Notes under the pieces: model-generated
What the model was told of the DNA's origin: nothing
Database searches by the model: none
What the model saw: the letters and a program-made list of their open reading frames with translations, nothing else
Program-made: the position numbers and the translations under genes
Part shown: piece by piece, positions 49,764-60,123 of the stretch
How the letters are laid out: every line of letters begins with the position of its first letter
Position numbering within the stretch: position 1 is the first letter of the stretch
DNA from: Oceanicola granulosus HTCC2516
Lineage (GTDB): Bacteria; Pseudomonadota; Alphaproteobacteria; Rhodobacterales; Rhodobacteraceae
Direction of reading: 5' to 3'
NCBI RefSeq assembly: GCF_000153305.1
Contig: NZ_CH724107.1
Location: 217,089-281,088 of the forward strand
Length of the DNA stretch: 64,000 nucleotides

Positions 49764-50426
49764 ATGCGCACGGTCATCTTCGATCTCGACGGCACGCTCG
49801 TCGATTCCAGCGCCGACCTCATCGCGGCGGCGAACCATTGCTTCCGGGCGAGGGGCCTCGGCGACCTGCTCGACCCGGCGGCCGACGCCGAGACGGCGTT
49901 CCACGGCGGGCGGGCGATGCTGACGCTCGGCTTCTCGCGGGTGGACGAGCACGACAAGGCACTGGTGGAGGAGGATTATCCGCGCCTGCTCGAGGCCTAC
50001 GGCGCTCGGATCGCGCGCCACACGACGCTCTATCCCGGGGCGATGGAGGCGGTGGGGGCGCTGGTGGAGGCGGGGTATGGTGTGGGCATCTGCACCAACA
50101 AGCCCGAGGCGCTGGCGGAGAAGCTGCTGGCCGAGCTTGGTGTGCGCGAGGCGTTCGGCGCGATGGTCGGGGCCGACACGCTGGCGGTGCGCAAGCCCGA
50201 CCCGGAGCCGTTCCACGAGACGGTGCGGCGGCTCGGCGGGACGCCGGGGCGGACCTGCCTCGTGGGCGATACCGAGACCGACCGGCTCACGGCGCAGGCG
50301 GCGAAGGTGCCCTCGGTGCTGGTGACCTTCGGGCCGGCGGGCGAGACGGTCGCGCAGTGGGGGCCGGACGCGGTGATTGGCGCGTTCGGGGAGTTGGTGG
50401 AGGTCGTCGAGGGGTTGGGGCTCTAG
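49764..50426 (+). CDS. gph: HAD hydrolase, phosphoglycolate phosphatase type
   Basis: A 220-residue HAD phosphatase. Motif I FDLDGTLVDSSADL with the nucleophile Asp and acid Asp, motif II ICTNK in place of the usual S/T-N, motif III KPDPEPF and motif IV VGDTETDRLTA; the cap domain lies between I and II. The length and KPDPEPFHETVRRLG fit phosphoglycolate phosphatase, which salvages 2-phosphoglycolate from DNA repair or the oxygenase reaction; substrate specificity is inferred. It is divergent from glmU. A REP-like element follows the stop after 12 bases. Confidence 0.85.
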   Translation: MRTVIFDLDGTLVDSSADLIAAANHCFRARGLGDLLDPAADAETAFHGGRAMLTLGFSRVDEHDKALVEEDYPRLLEAYGARIARHTTLYPGAMEAVGALVEAGYGVGICTNKPEALAEKLLAELGVREAFGAMVGADTLAVRKPDPEPFHETVRRLGGTPGRTCLVGDTETDRLTAQAAKVPSVLVTFGPAGETVAQWGPDAVIGAFGELVEVVEGLGL

Positions 50427-50438
50427 GTGAGCGCGGGG

Positions 50439-50464
50439 AGGTGCGCAATGAATGCGCACCCTAC
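50439..50464 (-). repeat. REP-like palindrome family A, copy 3
   Basis: (A)GGTGCGC, loop AATGAAT, GCGCACCC, then CTAC; a 7-base stem with one outer mismatch. It lies in the gap between two same-strand genes, gph and the DegT gene. Confidence 0.7.
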
Positions 50465-50475
50465 TGGATGGGCGT

Positions 50476-51678
50476 ATGAGCGAAGTATTCACCGGATCGT
50501 TTACGCAGCAGGAGCCGATCCCCGAGGCGGGGATCGCGGCGGCACTGGAGGTGATGCGGCACGGGCGGCTGCACCGCTACAACACCGCGCCGGGCGAGGC
50601 GGGGGAGGCGGCGCTCCTGGAGGCGGAGTTCGCCGCGATGGTCGGCGCGCGCTACGCGCTGGCGGTGGCCTCGGGCGGCGCGGCAATGAGCACGGCGCTG
50701 CGCGCGGTCGGGGTGCGGCCGGGCGACAAGGTGCTGACCAACGCCTTCACCCTCGCCCCGGTGCCGGGCGCGATCGCGGCGGTGGGGGCGGAGCCCATCT
50801 ACGTGGAGGTGACCGAGGGGCTGGTCATCGACCTCGACGATCTCGCGGCCAAGGCGGGCGCGGCGGACGTGCTGCTGCTGAGCCACATGCGCGGCCATAT
50901 CTGCGACATGGACCGGCTCATGGCGCTGTGCGACGCGGCCGGCGTCACCGTCGTGGAGGATTGCGCGCACACGATGGGGGCGAGCTGGGCCGGGGTGCCG
51001 TCGGGACGGCACGGATGGGTCGGCTGCTACTCGGCGCAGACCTACAAGCACGTCAATTCCGGCGAGGGCGGCTTCCTCGTCACCGACGACGACGAGGTCG
51101 CGGCGCGGGCGATCATCGGGTCGGGGAGCTACATGCTGTTCGAGCGCCACGCCAGCGCGCCGCCGCGCGAGGTGTTCGAGCGGGTGCGCTACGACGTGCC
51201 CAACGTCTCGGCGCGGATGGACAACCTGCGCGCGGCGATCCTGCGCCCGCAGCTCGCGGCGCTGCCCGGGCAGGTGGCGCGGTGGAACGCGCGCTACCGC
51301 GCCGTCGAGGTGGGCCTGCGCGACGTGCCGGGGCTGACGCTGATCGCCCGGCCGGCGGCGGAGGCCTACGTGGGCTCCTCGTTTCAGGCGCTGCTGGCGG
51401 ACTGGGACGGGGCGGCGGTGCGCGAGGTGGTGGCACGCTGCGCGGCGCGGGGGGTGGAGCTGAAATGGTTCGGCGCGGCCGAGCCGGTGGGCTTCACCTC
51501 GCGCTACGACAGCTGGCGCTATGCGCCGGTGCCCGAGCTGCCGCGCACCGACCGGGTGCTGGCGGGGCTGATCGACATGCGCCTGCCGTTGACCTTCAGC
51601 CTCGACGATTGCGCCCTGATCGCGCGGATCATCCGCGCCGAGGTGTCGGCGGTGTACCAGGCGGGCGCGGCGGGGTAG
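50476..51678 (+). CDS. DegT/DnrJ/EryC1/StrS-family aminotransferase
   Basis: A 400-residue PLP-dependent enzyme of the sugar aminotransferase/dehydratase group. AVASGGAAMSTALRAVGVRPGDKVL in part, LLLSHMRGHICDMDRLMALCD in part, VVEDCAHTMGA with the PLP-contacting Asp, and SAQTYKHVNSGEGGFLVTDD with the Schiff-base lysine. The C-terminal half holds the substrate pocket and differs from well-known sugar aminotransferases; the substrate is unknown. The ATG at 50476 was preferred to one at 50452 inside the REP-like element. It may relate to the sugar metabolism of glmSU, but this is position only. Confidence 0.85.
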   Translation: MSEVFTGSFTQQEPIPEAGIAAALEVMRHGRLHRYNTAPGEAGEAALLEAEFAAMVGARYALAVASGGAAMSTALRAVGVRPGDKVLTNAFTLAPVPGAIAAVGAEPIYVEVTEGLVIDLDDLAAKAGAADVLLLSHMRGHICDMDRLMALCDAAGVTVVEDCAHTMGASWAGVPSGRHGWVGCYSAQTYKHVNSGEGGFLVTDDDEVAARAIIGSGSYMLFERHASAPPREVFERVRYDVPNVSARMDNLRAAILRPQLAALPGQVARWNARYRAVEVGLRDVPGLTLIARPAAEAYVGSSFQALLADWDGAAVREVVARCAARGVELKWFGAAEPVGFTSRYDSWRYAPVPELPRTDRVLAGLIDMRLPLTFSLDDCALIARIIRAEVSAVYQAGAAG

Positions 51679-51728
51679 TGGCCGGGGCCGGTGCGCGGGC
51701 TACGCTCTAGCGGCGAAGGAGCCCCCGC

Positions 51729-52436
51729 ATGTCCGACCAGATCAAGGCGCTGCTGTTCAACACAACGCTCAAGCGCCGGCCCGAGGAGAGCCACACCCAG
51801 CTGCTGCTCAACGCGGTGGGCATCATCCTCGCCGGGCACGGCGTCGCGGTGGAGCGGGTGCACCTGCTGAGCCACGAGGTGCCGCCGGGGGTCTACCCGG
51901 ACATGACGGAGCATGGCTGGCCGCGCGACGACTGGCCCGGGCTGTGGCGCAAGGTGCAGGCGGCCGACATCGTCGTCATCGGCACACCGCTGTGGCTGGG
52001 CGAAGAGAGCTCGGTCTGCCGGGTGCTGATCGAGCGGCTCTACGCGATGTCGGGCGAGCTCAACGCGCGCGGGCAGTCGTCGTTCTACGGCAAGGTGGCC
52101 GGGTCGGTGATCACCGGCAACGAGGACGGCATCAAGCACACCGCGATGACGCTGGGCTTCGCGCTCAACCACCTCGGCTTCACCATCCCGCCGCAGGCCG
52201 ATTGCGGCTGGATCGGCGAGGCGGGGCCGGGGCCGTCCTACGGCGACGAGCAGGAGGACGGCGGGCGCGTCGGGTACGACAACGCCTTCACCGCGCGCAA
52301 CACCACGATCATGGCGCACAACCTGCTCCACGTGGCGCGGCTGCTGGCGGGCGGCATCCCGAACGAGGGCAACGATCGGCGCGCCCTCGACGCGGGCACC
52401 TCGCTGGACCACGCCAACCCCGAATACCGCGCCTGA
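51729..52436 (+). CDS. NAD(P)H-dependent FMN oxidoreductase (flavodoxin-like)
   Basis: A 235-residue flavodoxin-fold protein: LLFNTTLKRRPEESHTQLLL with the FMN phosphate loop, ADIVVIGTPLWLGEESSVCR with the loop over the flavin, and GKVAGSVITGNEDGIKHT. It fits the NADPH-dependent FMN reductase family (PF03358); the physiological substrate is unknown. AAGGAG lies 8 bases before the ATG. It is followed by a strong hairpin before the nuo operon, so it is not part of that operon. Confidence 0.82.
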   Translation: MSDQIKALLFNTTLKRRPEESHTQLLLNAVGIILAGHGVAVERVHLLSHEVPPGVYPDMTEHGWPRDDWPGLWRKVQAADIVVIGTPLWLGEESSVCRVLIERLYAMSGELNARGQSSFYGKVAGSVITGNEDGIKHTAMTLGFALNHLGFTIPPQADCGWIGEAGPGPSYGDEQEDGGRVGYDNAFTARNTTIMAHNLLHVARLLAGGIPNEGNDRRALDAGTSLDHANPEYRA

Positions 52437-52446
52437 CGCGGCGGCT

Positions 52447-53512
<1,066 letters not shown>

Positions 53513-53543
53513 CGGTCGCGCGTCCGCGGGGACAGGAGGACAG

Positions 53544-54173
53544 ATGCCCGATACCACCCAGATGACCGACGCCCTCAACGAGCTCGGCGGCCACATCGAG
53601 GCCCGCCGCCCCGACTGCGTCGCCGCGTGGCAGGTCGACCACGGCGAGCTGACGGTCACCGTCGCGCTCGCCAACCTCCCGGGCTTCGTCGAGTTCATCA
53701 AGACCGACGCGACCTGCCGGTTCTCCACGCTCGTCGACATCACCGCCGTCGACCACCCGGGCCGCGCCAAGCGCTTCGACGTGGTCTACCACTTCCTGTC
53801 GATGTACCAGAATCAGCGCATCCGGCTGCGCACGCTGGTGCGCGAGGAAGACCTCGTCCCCTCGATCACCGGCATCCACCCGTCGGCGAACTGGTTCGAG
53901 CGCGAGATCTTCGACATGTTCGGCATCCTGTTCTCGGGCCACCCCGACCTGCGCCGGCTGCTGACCGACTACGGCTTCCGCGGCCACCCGCTGCGCAAGG
54001 ACTTTCCCACCACCGGCTACACCGAGGTGCGCTACGACGAGGTGCAGAAGCGCGTCGTCTACGAGCCGGTGAAGCTGGTGCAGGAATACCGCCAGTTCGA
54101 CTTCCTGAGCCCCTGGGAGGGCGCGAACTACATCCTGCCCGGCGACGACAAGGCCGACGAGGCCAAGGGCTAG
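53544..54173 (+). CDS. nuoC: NADH-quinone oxidoreductase subunit C
   Basis: A 209-residue 30-kDa-type peripheral subunit, separate from NuoD rather than fused. [25 protein letters not shown] in part, [20 protein letters not shown], and the family signature ERE-FDMFGI plus [13 protein letters not shown] are present. It supports the quinone-binding face with NuoD. The GACAGGAGGACAG site lies before its ATG. The next gene, a sulfotransferase, begins 4 bases after its stop. Confidence 0.95.
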   Translation: MPDTTQMTDALNELGGHIEARRPDCVAAWQVDHGELTVTVALANLPGFVEFIKTDATCRFSTLVDITAVDHPGRAKRFDVVYHFLSMYQNQRIRLRTLVREEDLVPSITGIHPSANWFEREIFDMFGILFSGHPDLRRLLTDYGFRGHPLRKDFPTTGYTEVRYDEVQKRVVYEPVKLVQEYRQFDFLSPWEGANYILPGDDKADEAKG

Positions 54174-54177
54174 CCCC

Positions 54178-55077
54178 GTGGCGCAGCCGGGCCTCCTCTT
54201 CGGCGTGGGCGCGACCAAGGCCGGCACGTCCTGGCTCTATCGCGCCCTGGCGGACCATCCGGAGGCGCGGCTGCCGACGGTGAAGGAAGCCCACTACTGG
54301 GACAGCTTCGCCCCCGAGGCGCGGGCGCACCAGGCCAAGGTCTTCCGGCGCCAGCGTGCCGCCTTCGCCCGCCAGCAGGCGCAGTTCGCCGAGGTGGGCA
54401 ATGCGCGCCGGGCCGACAACTTCCGCCAGCGCGGCGAGGACATGGACGCGCTGATCGAGGTGATCGAGGGGCCGCGCGACGACGACTCGGCCTACCGCGA
54501 CTGGCTGCTGCGCGACGCCGGGGGCGCCAGGCTCGTCGCCGACCTGACGCCGGCCTACGGGCTGTTGCCCGAGCCGATGCTGGAGCGGATGCTCGCCACG
54601 GCCGAGGACGCGAAGGTGATCTACCTCGTGCGCGATCCGCTCGCCCGGCTCTGGAGCCACGTGCGGATGCTGGCCGAGCGCCGGCTCGGCGAGGGCGAGA
54701 CGCTCGAGGCGAAGGCCAACATGATCCTGTCGCGCATCGTGCGGCAGGGCGGCGAGCAGCACGTCACGGCGCGGGGCGACTACGCCGCCACCGTCGCCCG
54801 GCTGCGCCGCGTGGTGCCGCGCGAGCGGCTCATGGTGGCGTTTTGCGAGGAGATGTTCACCCCGGCCGGGTGGGAGGCGATCTGCGCCTTCCTCGGCCTC
54901 ACCCCGGCGCCGGCGGCGCTCGGGCGGCGGGTGCATGAAGGGCCCCGGGCCGAGATGCGGGAGGACCTCGTGGCTCCCGCGCTCGACCTGCTCGGGCCGC
55001 AATACGAATGGGTGGCCGAGCATGTCGGCCCGCTGCCTGCCCGCTGGCAGGCCAATCTTGCGAAGGTGACAGCATGA
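54178..55077 (+). CDS. Sulfotransferase family protein inside the nuo operon
   Basis: A 299-residue PAPS-dependent sulfotransferase. The N-terminal phosphosulfate loop is [20 protein letters not shown] and the 3'-phosphate element is [15 protein letters not shown], a RDP motif with a following Ser/His. The central region ([19 protein letters not shown]) is charged and helical. It starts with GTG 4 bases after nuoC and its TGA overlaps the nuoD ATG by four bases, so it is translated with the complex I genes. There is no reason in complex I biochemistry for such an enzyme; the acceptor is unknown. Confidence 0.85.
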   Translation: MAQPGLLFGVGATKAGTSWLYRALADHPEARLPTVKEAHYWDSFAPEARAHQAKVFRRQRAAFARQQAQFAEVGNARRADNFRQRGEDMDALIEVIEGPRDDDSAYRDWLLRDAGGARLVADLTPAYGLLPEPMLERMLATAEDAKVIYLVRDPLARLWSHVRMLAERRLGEGETLEAKANMILSRIVRQGGEQHVTARGDYAATVARLRRVVPRERLMVAFCEEMFTPAGWEAICAFLGLTPAPAALGRRVHEGPRAEMREDLVAPALDLLGPQYEWVAEHVGPLPARWQANLAKVTA

Positions 55078-56291
55078 TGGACGGCGCGAAGGGTTTCCAG
55101 GACGCCCAGACGGGCGAGCAGAAGATCCGCAACTTCAACATCAACTTCGGCCCGCAACACCCTGCGGCGCATGGTGTTCTCCGGTTGGTGCTCGAGCTCG
55201 ACGGCGAGATCGTCGAGCGCTGCGACCCGCATATCGGGCTGCTCCACCGCGGCACCGAGAAGCTGATGGAGACCCGCACCTACCTCCAGAACCTGCCCTA
55301 TTTCGACCGCCTCGACTACGTCGCGCCGATGAACCAGGAGCACGCCTGGTGCCTCGCCATCGAGAAGCTCACCGGCACCGAGGTGCCGCGCCGGGCGCAG
55401 CTCATCCGGGTGCTCTATTCCGAGATCGGCCGGGTGCTGAACCACCTGCTCAACGTCACCACGCAGGCGATGGACGTCGGCGCGCTCACCCCGCCGCTCT
55501 GGGGCTTCGAGGAGCGCGAGAAGCTGATGATCTTCTACGAGCGCGCCTGCGGGGCGCGGCTCCACGCCGCCTACTTCCGCCCGGGCGGCGTGCACCAGGA
55601 CCTCCCCGACGAACTCGTCGAGGACATCGACGCCTGGGCCAAGACCTTCCCCGAGGTGCTCGACGACATCGACGGTCTGCTCACCGAGAACCGCATCTTC
55701 AAGCAGCGCAACGTCGATATCGGCATCGTCAACGAGCAGGAGATCCTCGACTGGGGCTTCTCCGGCGTCATGGTGCGCGGCTCGGGCCTCGCCTGGGACC
55801 TGCGCCGGGCCCAGCCCTACGAGTGCTACGACGAGTTCGAGTTCCAGGTGCCCGTGGGCAAGAACGGCGACTGCTTCGACCGCTACCTCGTGCGGATGGA
55901 GGAGATGCGGCAATCGACGCACATCATCCGCCAGGCCTGCGAGAAGCTGCGCCGCGAGCGCGGCGACGTGCTCGCGCGCGGCAAGGTCACGCCGCCCTCG
56001 CGCGCCGACATGAAGACCTCAATGGAATCGCTGATCCACCACTTCAAGCTCTACACCGAAGGCTTCCACGTCCCCGAGGGCGAGGTCTACTGCGCCGTCG
56101 AGGCGCCCAAGGGCGAGTTCGGCGTCTACCTCGTCGCCGACGGCACCAACCGGCCCTACCGCGCCAAGCTGCGCGCCCCGGGCTTCCTGCACCTGCAGGC
56201 GATGGACCACATCTCCAAGGGCCACCAGCTGGCCGACGTCTCCGCCATCATCGGCACGCTCGACATCGTGTTTGGCGAGGTCGACCGCTAG
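55074..56291 (+). CDS. nuoD: NADH-quinone oxidoreductase subunit D
   Basis: A 405-residue 49-kDa-type subunit that with NuoB forms the quinone-binding site. [21 protein letters not shown], in part, with the HPAAH quinone-site histidine; [19 protein letters not shown] in part; [10 protein letters not shown]; and the C-terminal KAPGF-like stretch here as [12 protein letters not shown] followed by [14 protein letters not shown], the standard ending. The ATG overlaps the sulfotransferase stop (ATGA at 55074-55077). It may start at 55077 with one Met fewer. Confidence 0.96.
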   Translation: MMDGAKGFQDAQTGEQKIRNFNINFGPQHPAAHGVLRLVLELDGEIVERCDPHIGLLHRGTEKLMETRTYLQNLPYFDRLDYVAPMNQEHAWCLAIEKLTGTEVPRRAQLIRVLYSEIGRVLNHLLNVTTQAMDVGALTPPLWGFEEREKLMIFYERACGARLHAAYFRPGGVHQDLPDELVEDIDAWAKTFPEVLDDIDGLLTENRIFKQRNVDIGIVNEQEILDWGFSGVMVRGSGLAWDLRRAQPYECYDEFEFQVPVGKNGDCFDRYLVRMEEMRQSTHIIRQACEKLRRERGDVLARGKVTPPSRADMKTSMESLIHHFKLYTEGFHVPEGEVYCAVEAPKGEFGVYLVADGTNRPYRAKLRAPGFLHLQAMDHISKGHQLADVSAIIGTLDIVFGEVDR

Positions 56292-56301
56292 GAGGAGCCC
56301 C

Positions 56302-56592
56302 ATGCGCCGCGCGCTCATCGCACTCTCCCTGCTGGCGCTCGCCGCCTGCGCGCCGCCGGTGCCGCTGCCGGCCGGCATCAGCGCGGCCGACGTCGCGCTG
56401 TTTCGCGGCGCGGTCGAGCGCGCGGGCTGCACCGTCGCCACCGACGCGCAGGCGGGGAAGGTGGAGCAGGCGACCGGCTTCGCGCCGGACAAGCTGCGCA
56501 GCCTGACCGAGCACCTCGCCCGGCGCGGCGAGCTGGTCCAGGCCGCGCCCGGCGGCTTCCGCCTGAGCACCGGGAGCTGCGCGGCGGCGTGA
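56302..56592 (+). CDS. Small lipoprotein in the nuo operon
   Basis: A 96-residue protein with a lipoprotein signal (ALIALSLLALAAC, lipobox Cys near residue 16). The mature part is helical and slightly acidic (ISAADVALFRGAVERAGC, then FAPDKLRSLTEHLARRGEL) and has two further Cys. GGAGGAG lies 7 bases before the ATG and 11 bases after nuoD, so it is likely co-transcribed. I do not recognise the family; many Rhodobacteraceae nuo operons carry small unassigned genes at this place. Confidence 0.65.
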   Translation: MRRALIALSLLALAACAPPVPLPAGISAADVALFRGAVERAGCTVATDAQAGKVEQATGFAPDKLRSLTEHLARRGELVQAAPGGFRLSTGSCAAA

Positions 56593-56655
56593 GCGGCCCG
56601 GCCCCGCACCAGCCACGCGGCACGACCGGGGCAGGGGCCCCGGCACCGTCGCGCC

Positions 56656-56684
56656 TTGACCCTCACTCCGCGCTTGGGCTACCC
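56656..56684 (+). promoter_or_regulatory. Possible internal promoter before nuoE
   Basis: TTGACC, 17 bases, CTACCC in the 145-base gap between the lipoprotein gene and nuoE. The -10 is poor; offered only because this is the largest gap in the nuo genes. Confidence 0.2.
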
Positions 56685-56737
56685 CGCCTGCGAGTTGCGG
56701 CCCCGCGCGCCGCGCGCCATCACCGGAGCCTGTTTCG

Positions 56738-58015
56738 ATGCTGAGACGTCTGCACCACGAGCAGCCTGAATCCTTTGCCTTCACCGCCGAGAACCAGGCC
56801 TGGGCCGAGGCGCAGATCACCAAGTATCCCGCCGGCCGCCAGGCCAGCGCGATCATCCCGCTGCTGTGGCGCGCCCAGGAGCAGGAGGGCTGGCTGTCGC
56901 GCCCCGCGATCGAGGCGGTCGCCGAGATGCTGGGCATGGCCTACATCCGCGCCCTCGAGGTGGCGACCTTCTACTTCATGTTCCAGCTGCAGCCCGTGGG
57001 CTCGGTGGCGCACGTGCAGGTCTGCGGCACCACGTCGTGCATGATCTGCGGCGCCGAGGAGCTGATGGAGCTGTGCAAGACCAAGATCGCCGCGCGGCCG
57101 CACGAGCTGTCCGCCGACGGCCGCTTCTCCTGGGAGGAGGTCGAGTGCCTCGGCGCCTGCGCCAACGCGCCGATGGCCCAGATCGGCAAGGACTATTACG
57201 AGGACCTGACGCCGGGCAAGCTCGAGGGCCTGCTCGACGAGATGGCCGCCGGCCGCGTGCCGACGCCGGGCCCGCAGAACGGCCGCTACGCCTCCGAGCC
57301 GGCCTCGGGGCTGACCTCGCTGAAGGCGTACGAGGAGGGCCGTGACGGGCTCAACGCCTCCGCCCGCCTCGCCGCCGACATCGGCGACACGATCAAGCGC
57401 ATCGACGGCACCGAGGTGCCGCTGCGCACGCCCTGGCAGCAGGCCGACGAGGACACCGACGCCGACGGGCGCGACGAGCTCCTCGGCCCCAAGGGCCCGA
57501 CCGCGCCACAGGGCGGGCGCAGCGACGCCGATGCCGCTCCGCCCCGCAACGTGGGCGAGGCGAGCGACAAGACCTCCGAGGCGCCCGGCGAGGCGCCCGA
57601 GACCGAGGCGCTCGGCCACCCCGAGGCCGACGTCGAGCCGGCCCACGACGAGCGCACCGCCGAGTCGGAGCCCGGCGCCCCCGTCGACCCGCCCGAGGAC
57701 CGCAAGCCCGCGCACGGCAGCGCCCCCGACAACACACCGCTGCAGCCCGCCGAGGGCGATGACGCGGCCACGTCCGGGGAATCCGCGCCGCGGCTGCTCG
57801 ACGCGCCCGAGGGCGAGGCCGACGACCTCAAGCAGCTCAAGGGCATCGGCCCGCAGCTCGCCCGCCAGCTCAACGAGCTCGGCATCTACCACTTCTCCCA
57901 GATCGCCGCGTGGGGCGAGAAGGAGATCGCGTGGGTCGACGCCCGGCTGAAGTTCAAGGGCCGCATCGAGCGCGACGGCTGGGTGCAGCAGGCGAAGGAC
58001 CGCGTCGAGAGCTGA
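56738..58015 (+). CDS. nuoE: NADH-quinone oxidoreductase subunit E with helix-hairpin-helix C-terminal extension
   Basis: A 425-residue protein; plain NuoE is about 160-180 residues. Residues about 1-190 are the thioredoxin-like [2Fe-2S] domain: [40 protein letters not shown] in part, and [11 protein letters not shown], with all four cluster cysteines (CxxxxC and CxxxC). Residues about 195-360 are Glu/Asp/Pro/Ala-rich low complexity. Residues about 362-425 form a helix-hairpin-helix module ([20 protein letters not shown] at its start, [20 protein letters not shown] later), shared with the next gene. Such extended NuoE proteins occur in Rhodobacteraceae; the role of the tail is unknown. Confidence 0.92.
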   Translation: MLRRLHHEQPESFAFTAENQAWAEAQITKYPAGRQASAIIPLLWRAQEQEGWLSRPAIEAVAEMLGMAYIRALEVATFYFMFQLQPVGSVAHVQVCGTTSCMICGAEELMELCKTKIAARPHELSADGRFSWEEVECLGACANAPMAQIGKDYYEDLTPGKLEGLLDEMAAGRVPTPGPQNGRYASEPASGLTSLKAYEEGRDGLNASARLAADIGDTIKRIDGTEVPLRTPWQQADEDTDADGRDELLGPKGPTAPQGGRSDADAAPPRNVGEASDKTSEAPGEAPETEALGHPEADVEPAHDERTAESEPGAPVDPPEDRKPAHGSAPDNTPLQPAEGDDAATSGESAPRLLDAPEGEADDLKQLKGIGPQLARQLNELGIYHFSQIAAWGEKEIAWVDARLKFKGRIERDGWVQQAKDRVES

Positions 58016-58024
58016 GACGCTGCA

Positions 58025-58042
58025 GGGGGCCCGCGGGCCCCC
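58025..58042 (+). terminator. Palindromic hairpin after nuoE
   Basis: GGGGGCCC-GC-GGGCCCCC, an 18-base perfect palindrome 9 bases after the nuoE stop, followed by TCTTGG. Confidence 0.55.
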
Positions 58043-58064
58043 TCTTGGCCTGACGGCCAATTCA

Positions 58065-58090
58065 CCCCCGCGGATATTTCGAGAACAGAG
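58065..58090 (+). repeat. ATATTT...ACAGAG 3'-end box, copy 3
   Basis: CCCCCGCGGATATTTC then GAGAACAGAG, 22 bases after the hairpin of nuoE; the last 19 bases are identical to the box after urtE. Confidence 0.6.
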
Positions 58091-58115
58091 ACGGGACGGC
58101 GCGCCGCGTGGCTGT

Positions 58116-58141
58116 CTCTGTCCTGCAAATATCCCCGCCGG
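58116..58141 (-). repeat. ATATTT...ACAGAG 3'-end box, copy 4 (inverted)
   Basis: On the minus strand CCGGCGGGGATATTT then GCAGGACAGAG. It forms an inverted pair with copy 3, 25 bases away, in the gap between nuoE and the next gene. Confidence 0.55.
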
Positions 58142-58227
58142 AGGCGGACCCGCGCCGGCGCGCCTCGCGCTCGTGGGGGTGGCGCGCTATGGTGGCGTGA
58201 AAATGTGCCGCAACCGGAGGGTCGTCC

Positions 58228-59118
58228 ATGTCTGCCAGGTCAGAGAAAGAGCAGTGCCGCAGCCGGTGCTGGGTCATCGGCGCCGGGGTCGGCGTGGTGG
58301 TGATGCTGGCGAGCTGGGTGTTCGGCTGGCTCGGCTTCCTGCCGGGGCTGCTGGTCGGCGTGCTGGTGTTCCCGGCGGTGGCGTTCGCGATGATCCAGGC
58401 CGTGTGCAATCGGGGCGCCGAGGCCGGTGACGCCCCGGCGGGCGTGCCGGGCTCGCCCGCGCCGCCGGTGTCGGCGCCGATGAGCCCGGAGCAGGTCTCT
58501 GTGGCGGAGGCCGAGGCGGAGCGGGCCGAGCTGGAGGACGAGCGGGGCGCCGACGCAGGGCCCGAGCCCGAGACCGAGCCGGACGCGGCGGCGGCGCCGG
58601 TGGCGGGGCCGCTCGGCTACGAGGACGCGCCGGGGGTGGTCGAGGTGCCGGAGGCGGAAGAGGCCGCGAGGCACGAGGAGCGCCGGGAGGACGCGGCGCC
58701 GCATCCCGACGAGGCCGCGCCGGACCCGGCCCTCGGGGCGCCGGTGGAGACGCCGGAGCCGGACTTCGCCGCGCCCGCCGACGACGCCGACCCCGAGGAG
58801 GTCCCGGAGCCGACTTCCGGCGCGGGCAGCGAGGGCGGCGATCTCGAGGCCGAGCTGGACGCGCCCGGCGAGGCCGACCGGCCGCCGCTGCTCGAGGCGC
58901 CGAGGGGCGGGCAGGCGGACGATCTCAAGCGCATCCGTGGCATCGGGCCGAAGCTCGAGCGGGTGCTCAACGAGATGGGCATCTACCACTTCGACCAGAT
59001 CGCCGGCTGGGGCCCGCGCGAGCTGGCCTGGGTCGACGACAACCTGCAGGGCTTCCGTGGCCGCGCCAGCCGTGACCGTTGGGTCGAGCAGGCGCGCGCA
59101 ATTTCCGATCCCGCGTAG
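58228..59118 (+). CDS. Membrane protein with NuoE-like helix-hairpin-helix C-terminus
   Basis: A 296-residue protein. Two adjacent membrane segments (about residues 15-35 and 37-58) are followed by about 170 residues of Glu/Pro/Ala-rich low complexity, then a module at 231-292 (DDLKRIRGIGPKLERVLNEM at its start, WVDDNLQGFRGRASRDRWVE later) that matches the last 64 residues of NuoE almost position for position. It is not a NuoE: no [2Fe-2S] cysteines. The design suggests a membrane-tethered partner for the NuoE tail or a duplicate of it. Annotation as a complex I subunit would go beyond the evidence. I chose the ATG at 58228; GTG at 58198 is possible. Confidence 0.75.
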   Translation: MSARSEKEQCRSRCWVIGAGVGVVVMLASWVFGWLGFLPGLLVGVLVFPAVAFAMIQAVCNRGAEAGDAPAGVPGSPAPPVSAPMSPEQVSVAEAEAERAELEDERGADAGPEPETEPDAAAAPVAGPLGYEDAPGVVEVPEAEEAARHEERREDAAPHPDEAAPDPALGAPVETPEPDFAAPADDADPEEVPEPTSGAGSEGGDLEAELDAPGEADRPPLLEAPRGGQADDLKRIRGIGPKLERVLNEMGIYHFDQIAGWGPRELAWVDDNLQGFRGRASRDRWVEQARAISDPA

Positions 59119-59193
59119 TTCGTGCGCGACGGACGCGGCGTCAGGTAGTAAGGGGTGAGACATCAACATCTTCCACCTCGGGGCCACCTGACC

Positions 59194-60123
59194 ATGAGCA
59201 GCCGGCATGTCGCGCGCGACATCACCTACGCCACCTCCGCCGCCACCCGCTCGGGGCGGGCCATGATCCGGGTCATGGAGAACGCCACGGGGCGGATTTC
59301 GCTCGTGCGCCGGGCGCGGGGCTACGACCTCGAGGTCGCCGAGGGGCGCGACTTCTGGCAGGTCATCACCGACCGCTACGGCCTGAGCCTGGACGTCGTC
59401 GGCGGCAGCCTCGCGTCGATCCCCGCCGAGGGGCCGCTGGTGGTGGTGGCCAACCACCCCTACGGCGTGCTCGACGGGCTGATGATGGGGCGCATCCTGA
59501 GCGCCCGGCGCGGCGGCGATTTCCGGGTGCTCGCGCACCGGATCTTCCGCAAGTCGCCCGACCTCGAACGGGTGATCCTGCCGATCTCGTTCGACGCCAC
59601 GAAGGAGGCCGCGCGCGAGAACCTCGAGACGCGCGCCGAGGCGCTGCGCTACCTCGGGCAGGGCGGGGCGATCGGCGTCTTCCCGGGCGGCACCGTCTCG
59701 ACGGCGGCGCGGCCGTTCGCGCCGCCGATGGATCCGGGCTGGCGGACCTTCACCGCCAAGATGATCGCGCGCTCCGACGCGACGGTGGTGCCGATCTTCT
59801 TCGAGGGCGCCAACAGCCGGCTGTTCCAGCTCGCCAGCCACGTCCACCAGACGCTGCGGATGGGGATGCTGATCCGCGAGTTCCGCAGGCGTGCGGGCAC
59901 GCCGGTGCGGGTGGTCGTGGGCGCGCCGGTGCCGCGGGAGGCGATCGCGGCGCGGCGGGGCGATGCGCGGGCGCTGATGGCGTACCTGCGGCACTGCACC
60001 TACGCGCTCTCGCCGCGGCCGGTATGCGCGGACTCTCTGGGATTCGAGTTCGAGGCCAAGTACAAGCCGCGCCACAGCGGCCGAGCAGGAGGCAGGAGCG
60101 ATGGCAGTCGGGATCTTCGATAG
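59194..60123 (+). CDS. Lysophospholipid acyltransferase family protein (PlsC-like)
   Basis: A 309-residue acyltransferase. The catalytic HX4D block is [20 protein letters not shown], in part, and the second block is [19 protein letters not shown] with the FPGG substrate motif; a third element is [15 protein letters not shown]. It probably transfers acyl chains to a glycerophosphate, ornithine lipid or similar acceptor at the cytoplasmic face of the membrane; the acceptor is not certain. The start at 59194 was preferred to one 13 codons upstream. Its end overlaps murI by 23 bases, tying lipid and peptidoglycan genes together. Confidence 0.85.
   Translation: MSSRHVARDITYATSAATRSGRAMIRVMENATGRISLVRRARGYDLEVAEGRDFWQVITDRYGLSLDVVGGSLASIPAEGPLVVVANHPYGVLDGLMMGRILSARRGGDFRVLAHRIFRKSPDLERVILPISFDATKEAARENLETRAEALRYLGQGGAIGVFPGGTVSTAARPFAPPMDPGWRTFTAKMIARSDATVVPIFFEGANSRLFQLASHVHQTLRMGMLIREFRRRAGTPVRVVVGAPVPREAIAARRGDARALMAYLRHCTYALSPRPVCADSLGFEFEAKYKPRHSGRAGGRSDGSRDLR

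Noticed and set aside
50452..50475. Extended start of the DegT-type aminotransferase
   Set aside because: It would place 8 extra codons inside the REP-like element, with no ribosome-binding site.
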